64,000 nucleotides of DNA, taken from the NCBI RefSeq assembly GCF_036785885.1, contig NC_092326.1:7378001-7442000 (forward strand), in the 5' to 3' direction. Within the stretch, counting starts at the first letter, position 1. Each line of letters begins with the position of its first letter. The notes under the pieces were generated by a model. The model was given only the letters and a program-made list of their open reading frames with translations. It was not told the origin of the DNA and did not search any database. Source of the stretch: Coffea arabica. Taxonomy: Eukaryota > Streptophyta > Magnoliopsida > Gentianales > Rubiaceae. This document shows positions 62,676 to 64,000 of this stretch, piece by piece. The translations under genes were made by a program, and so were the position numbers.

Positions 62676-63320
62676 ATGGCGGGTACTGATGCCTCTGGGA
62701 GTGCTGGGCCGTCCCAGCCTGTGCCTACTGATCTACCTACTGACGCGCCTACTGACGCTCCTATTGACGAGCCACATTTGGAGGGGCCTGTTTGTCGTGT
62801 GATCACATATCAGGAGAGCCCCAGTGGGCCAGTGCAGCGGTGGTCCTCAGCGCACAAGATCCGACGCTGCGACTGCTGGAAGACCTACTCCTACCCCGAC
62901 CGAGTAGTGTTTGCCGTGGAAAACGAGCGGCTACGATTTGGTCGCACCAATCGTATGTGCCATTCGGAGATTGAGCATCTCCGAGCTACGTTCCGAGACC
63001 AGGGAGTTAGGATCCGAGAGCTGGAGGCCTCGGTGTTGGAGGAGCAGCAGCGAACGGATGCCTTCAGCGAGCAGGCTCAGGCGACGACTGGACGCCTTAT
63101 ACGAGTGGTTGCGGATATTAGAGACCGGACCGGCTACATCCTGACTGAGTTCGAGGCACTAGTGGATGATGTGCTTCAGGATTTGGCTGGAGAGGGTCAA
63201 GCGCCTGTAGCTCCTGGCGCTCCTGATACTCTTGGGGAGGATCCAGAGAAGGATCTGGAGGAGGAGCCGAGTGCATTCTCGGAGTCGGTTGAGTCGGCGT
63301 CTAGCCGGACGACTTGTTAG
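62676..63320 (+). CDS. Additional ORF upstream of gypsy gag
   Basis: An intact 214-codon frame of unknown function lies between the primer site and gag. The start is Pro/Thr/Asp-rich with PTDLPTDAPTDAPIDEP. A Cys/Arg segment (RRCDCWKTYSYPDR, about 83-96) follows, then a predicted coiled coil (about 108-150; EIEHLRATFRDQGVRIREL), and an acidic Ser-rich tail. No catalytic motif is visible. Its G+C is visibly higher than the surroundings. Extra ORFs before gag are known in some plant gypsy elements (Ogre/Tat types), but the downstream gag looks chromovirus-like. I do not recognise the family. Confidence 0.65.
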   Translation: MAGTDASGSAGPSQPVPTDLPTDAPTDAPIDEPHLEGPVCRVITYQESPSGPVQRWSSAHKIRRCDCWKTYSYPDRVVFAVENERLRFGRTNRMCHSEIEHLRATFRDQGVRIRELEASVLEEQQRTDAFSEQAQATTGRLIRVVADIRDRTGYILTEFEALVDDVLQDLAGEGQAPVAPGAPDTLGEDPEKDLEEEPSAFSESVESASSRTTC

Positions 63321-63617
63321 GAGTGAGGACTGACGAGATTTTTGTGGGATAGTTAGGAACATAGTAGGACGACACGTTTCCTTTTATTTTTGACTTTGAC
63401 GTGTCGCGGTGGATGTAAATAGGGGCTTTTGTTCTATGTTCCTTGGCTAGTATAGCCTCTGACTTGCCTAGGCTGGCATGTATATATGACTTGTTTGCTA
63501 TGTATATAAAGTACTTGTTTATTATGTGTTTTATTGCCTTTATTTAGCCTTTTGCAACGTGTTATACGAGTTATACCTTACTTTGTTTATATATTTTTAG
63601 TTGCGTAAATCCGAAAC

Positions 63618-64000
63618 ATGGAGGGTAGAAGAAGTCAAACCAGGGGAACTAACCGAGGAATCGGTCCTAGTCGAGGCCGCGGGGGTAGACAAGAATAGGA
63701 ACCGGTGCTAGAACCAAAAAAGGAGTGAGAGGTAACGATTGAGCCACAACCTGAACTCCAAGCTGCAGGGGGAGATCAAGTGACAACTGCCATCCAACAG
63801 ATGACTAACATCTTGGCTCGTTTAGTGGAACAACAGAGTTAAGCCCCTGTAAATCAACCTAGGGACCCCGATATGGGGCAAGATAGGGCCTTAGAGAGAT
63901 TCCAGAAGTTCTCTCCACCCAAGTTCTTGGGAGGACTAGACCCGGACAGAGCCGAGAAATAGCTGGAAGCCATGATTAATATCTTTGCTGTCTTAAATTA
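63618..64000 (+). pseudogene. gag: Chromovirus-like gag, four in-frame stops, cut by window end
   Basis: ATG 63618 opens an Arg/Gly-rich start (RGRGG), followed by TTAIQQMTNILARLVEQQ and then FQKFSPPKFLGGLDPDRAEK and LEAMINIFAV, the capsid entry motif of Tekay/Del-type chromoviruses. In one frame without any indel there are four stops: TAG 63696-63698, TGA 63726-63728, TAA 63840-63842 and TAG 63960-63962. The last falls where relatives have the conserved Trp. The rest of the element lies beyond the window. Confidence 0.85.

Overview
The window is nuclear DNA of a flowering plant, most likely a eudicot. It is almost wholly transposable elements. The evidence is two Ty1/copia retrotransposons primed by initiator-Met tRNA (one Sirevirus-like), a Mutator-like (MULE) transposase with SWIM finger and zinc knuckle, a plant mobile domain (PMD) gene, and Ty3/gypsy chromovirus LTRs at both ends. 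I found no convincing host gene, tRNA or rRNA. Lineage below 'plant' is a guess.

Layout. 1-717: 3' end of a gypsy LTR. 718-2568: MITE-like sequence, a transposon-protein fragment and short tandem repeats. 2569-30151: a 27,583-bp unit repeated head-to-tail at 30152-57734, identical wherever I compared it. 57735-59593: Sirevirus 3' remnant and a diverged copy of the MULE flank. 59594(?)-64000: gypsy LTR, primer site, an intact extra ORF and a gag gene with four in-frame stops.

Each unit holds, in order: a complete copia element (539-bp LTRs, 5-bp target duplication GAATC); a palindrome cluster and a diverged 1.1-kb direct repeat with telomere-like heptamers; on the minus strand, a MULE transposase pseudogene followed downstream by a five-exon PMD pseudogene; an AT-rich MITE-like element built on a 24-bp minisatellite; and a Sirevirus-like copia element with no detectable 3' LTR.

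How the parts work together. In the copia element the first AUG after the TATA box lies inside the LTR, followed at once by a splice donor. A matching acceptor 1.5 kb downstream opens directly into gag, so the intron removes the primer-binding site. Inside that intron are four consecutive long hairpins, each capped by a CAAA tetraloop closed by C-G. This layout would separate a spliced gag mRNA from an unspliced genomic RNA carrying a structured, possibly packaging-related, leader. The MULE and PMD genes share a strand and are interspersed with a recurring 39-nt hairpin whose stem changes in a compensatory way.

The perfect 27.6-kb duplication is either very recent or an assembly error. All copy-2 entries depend on that question.
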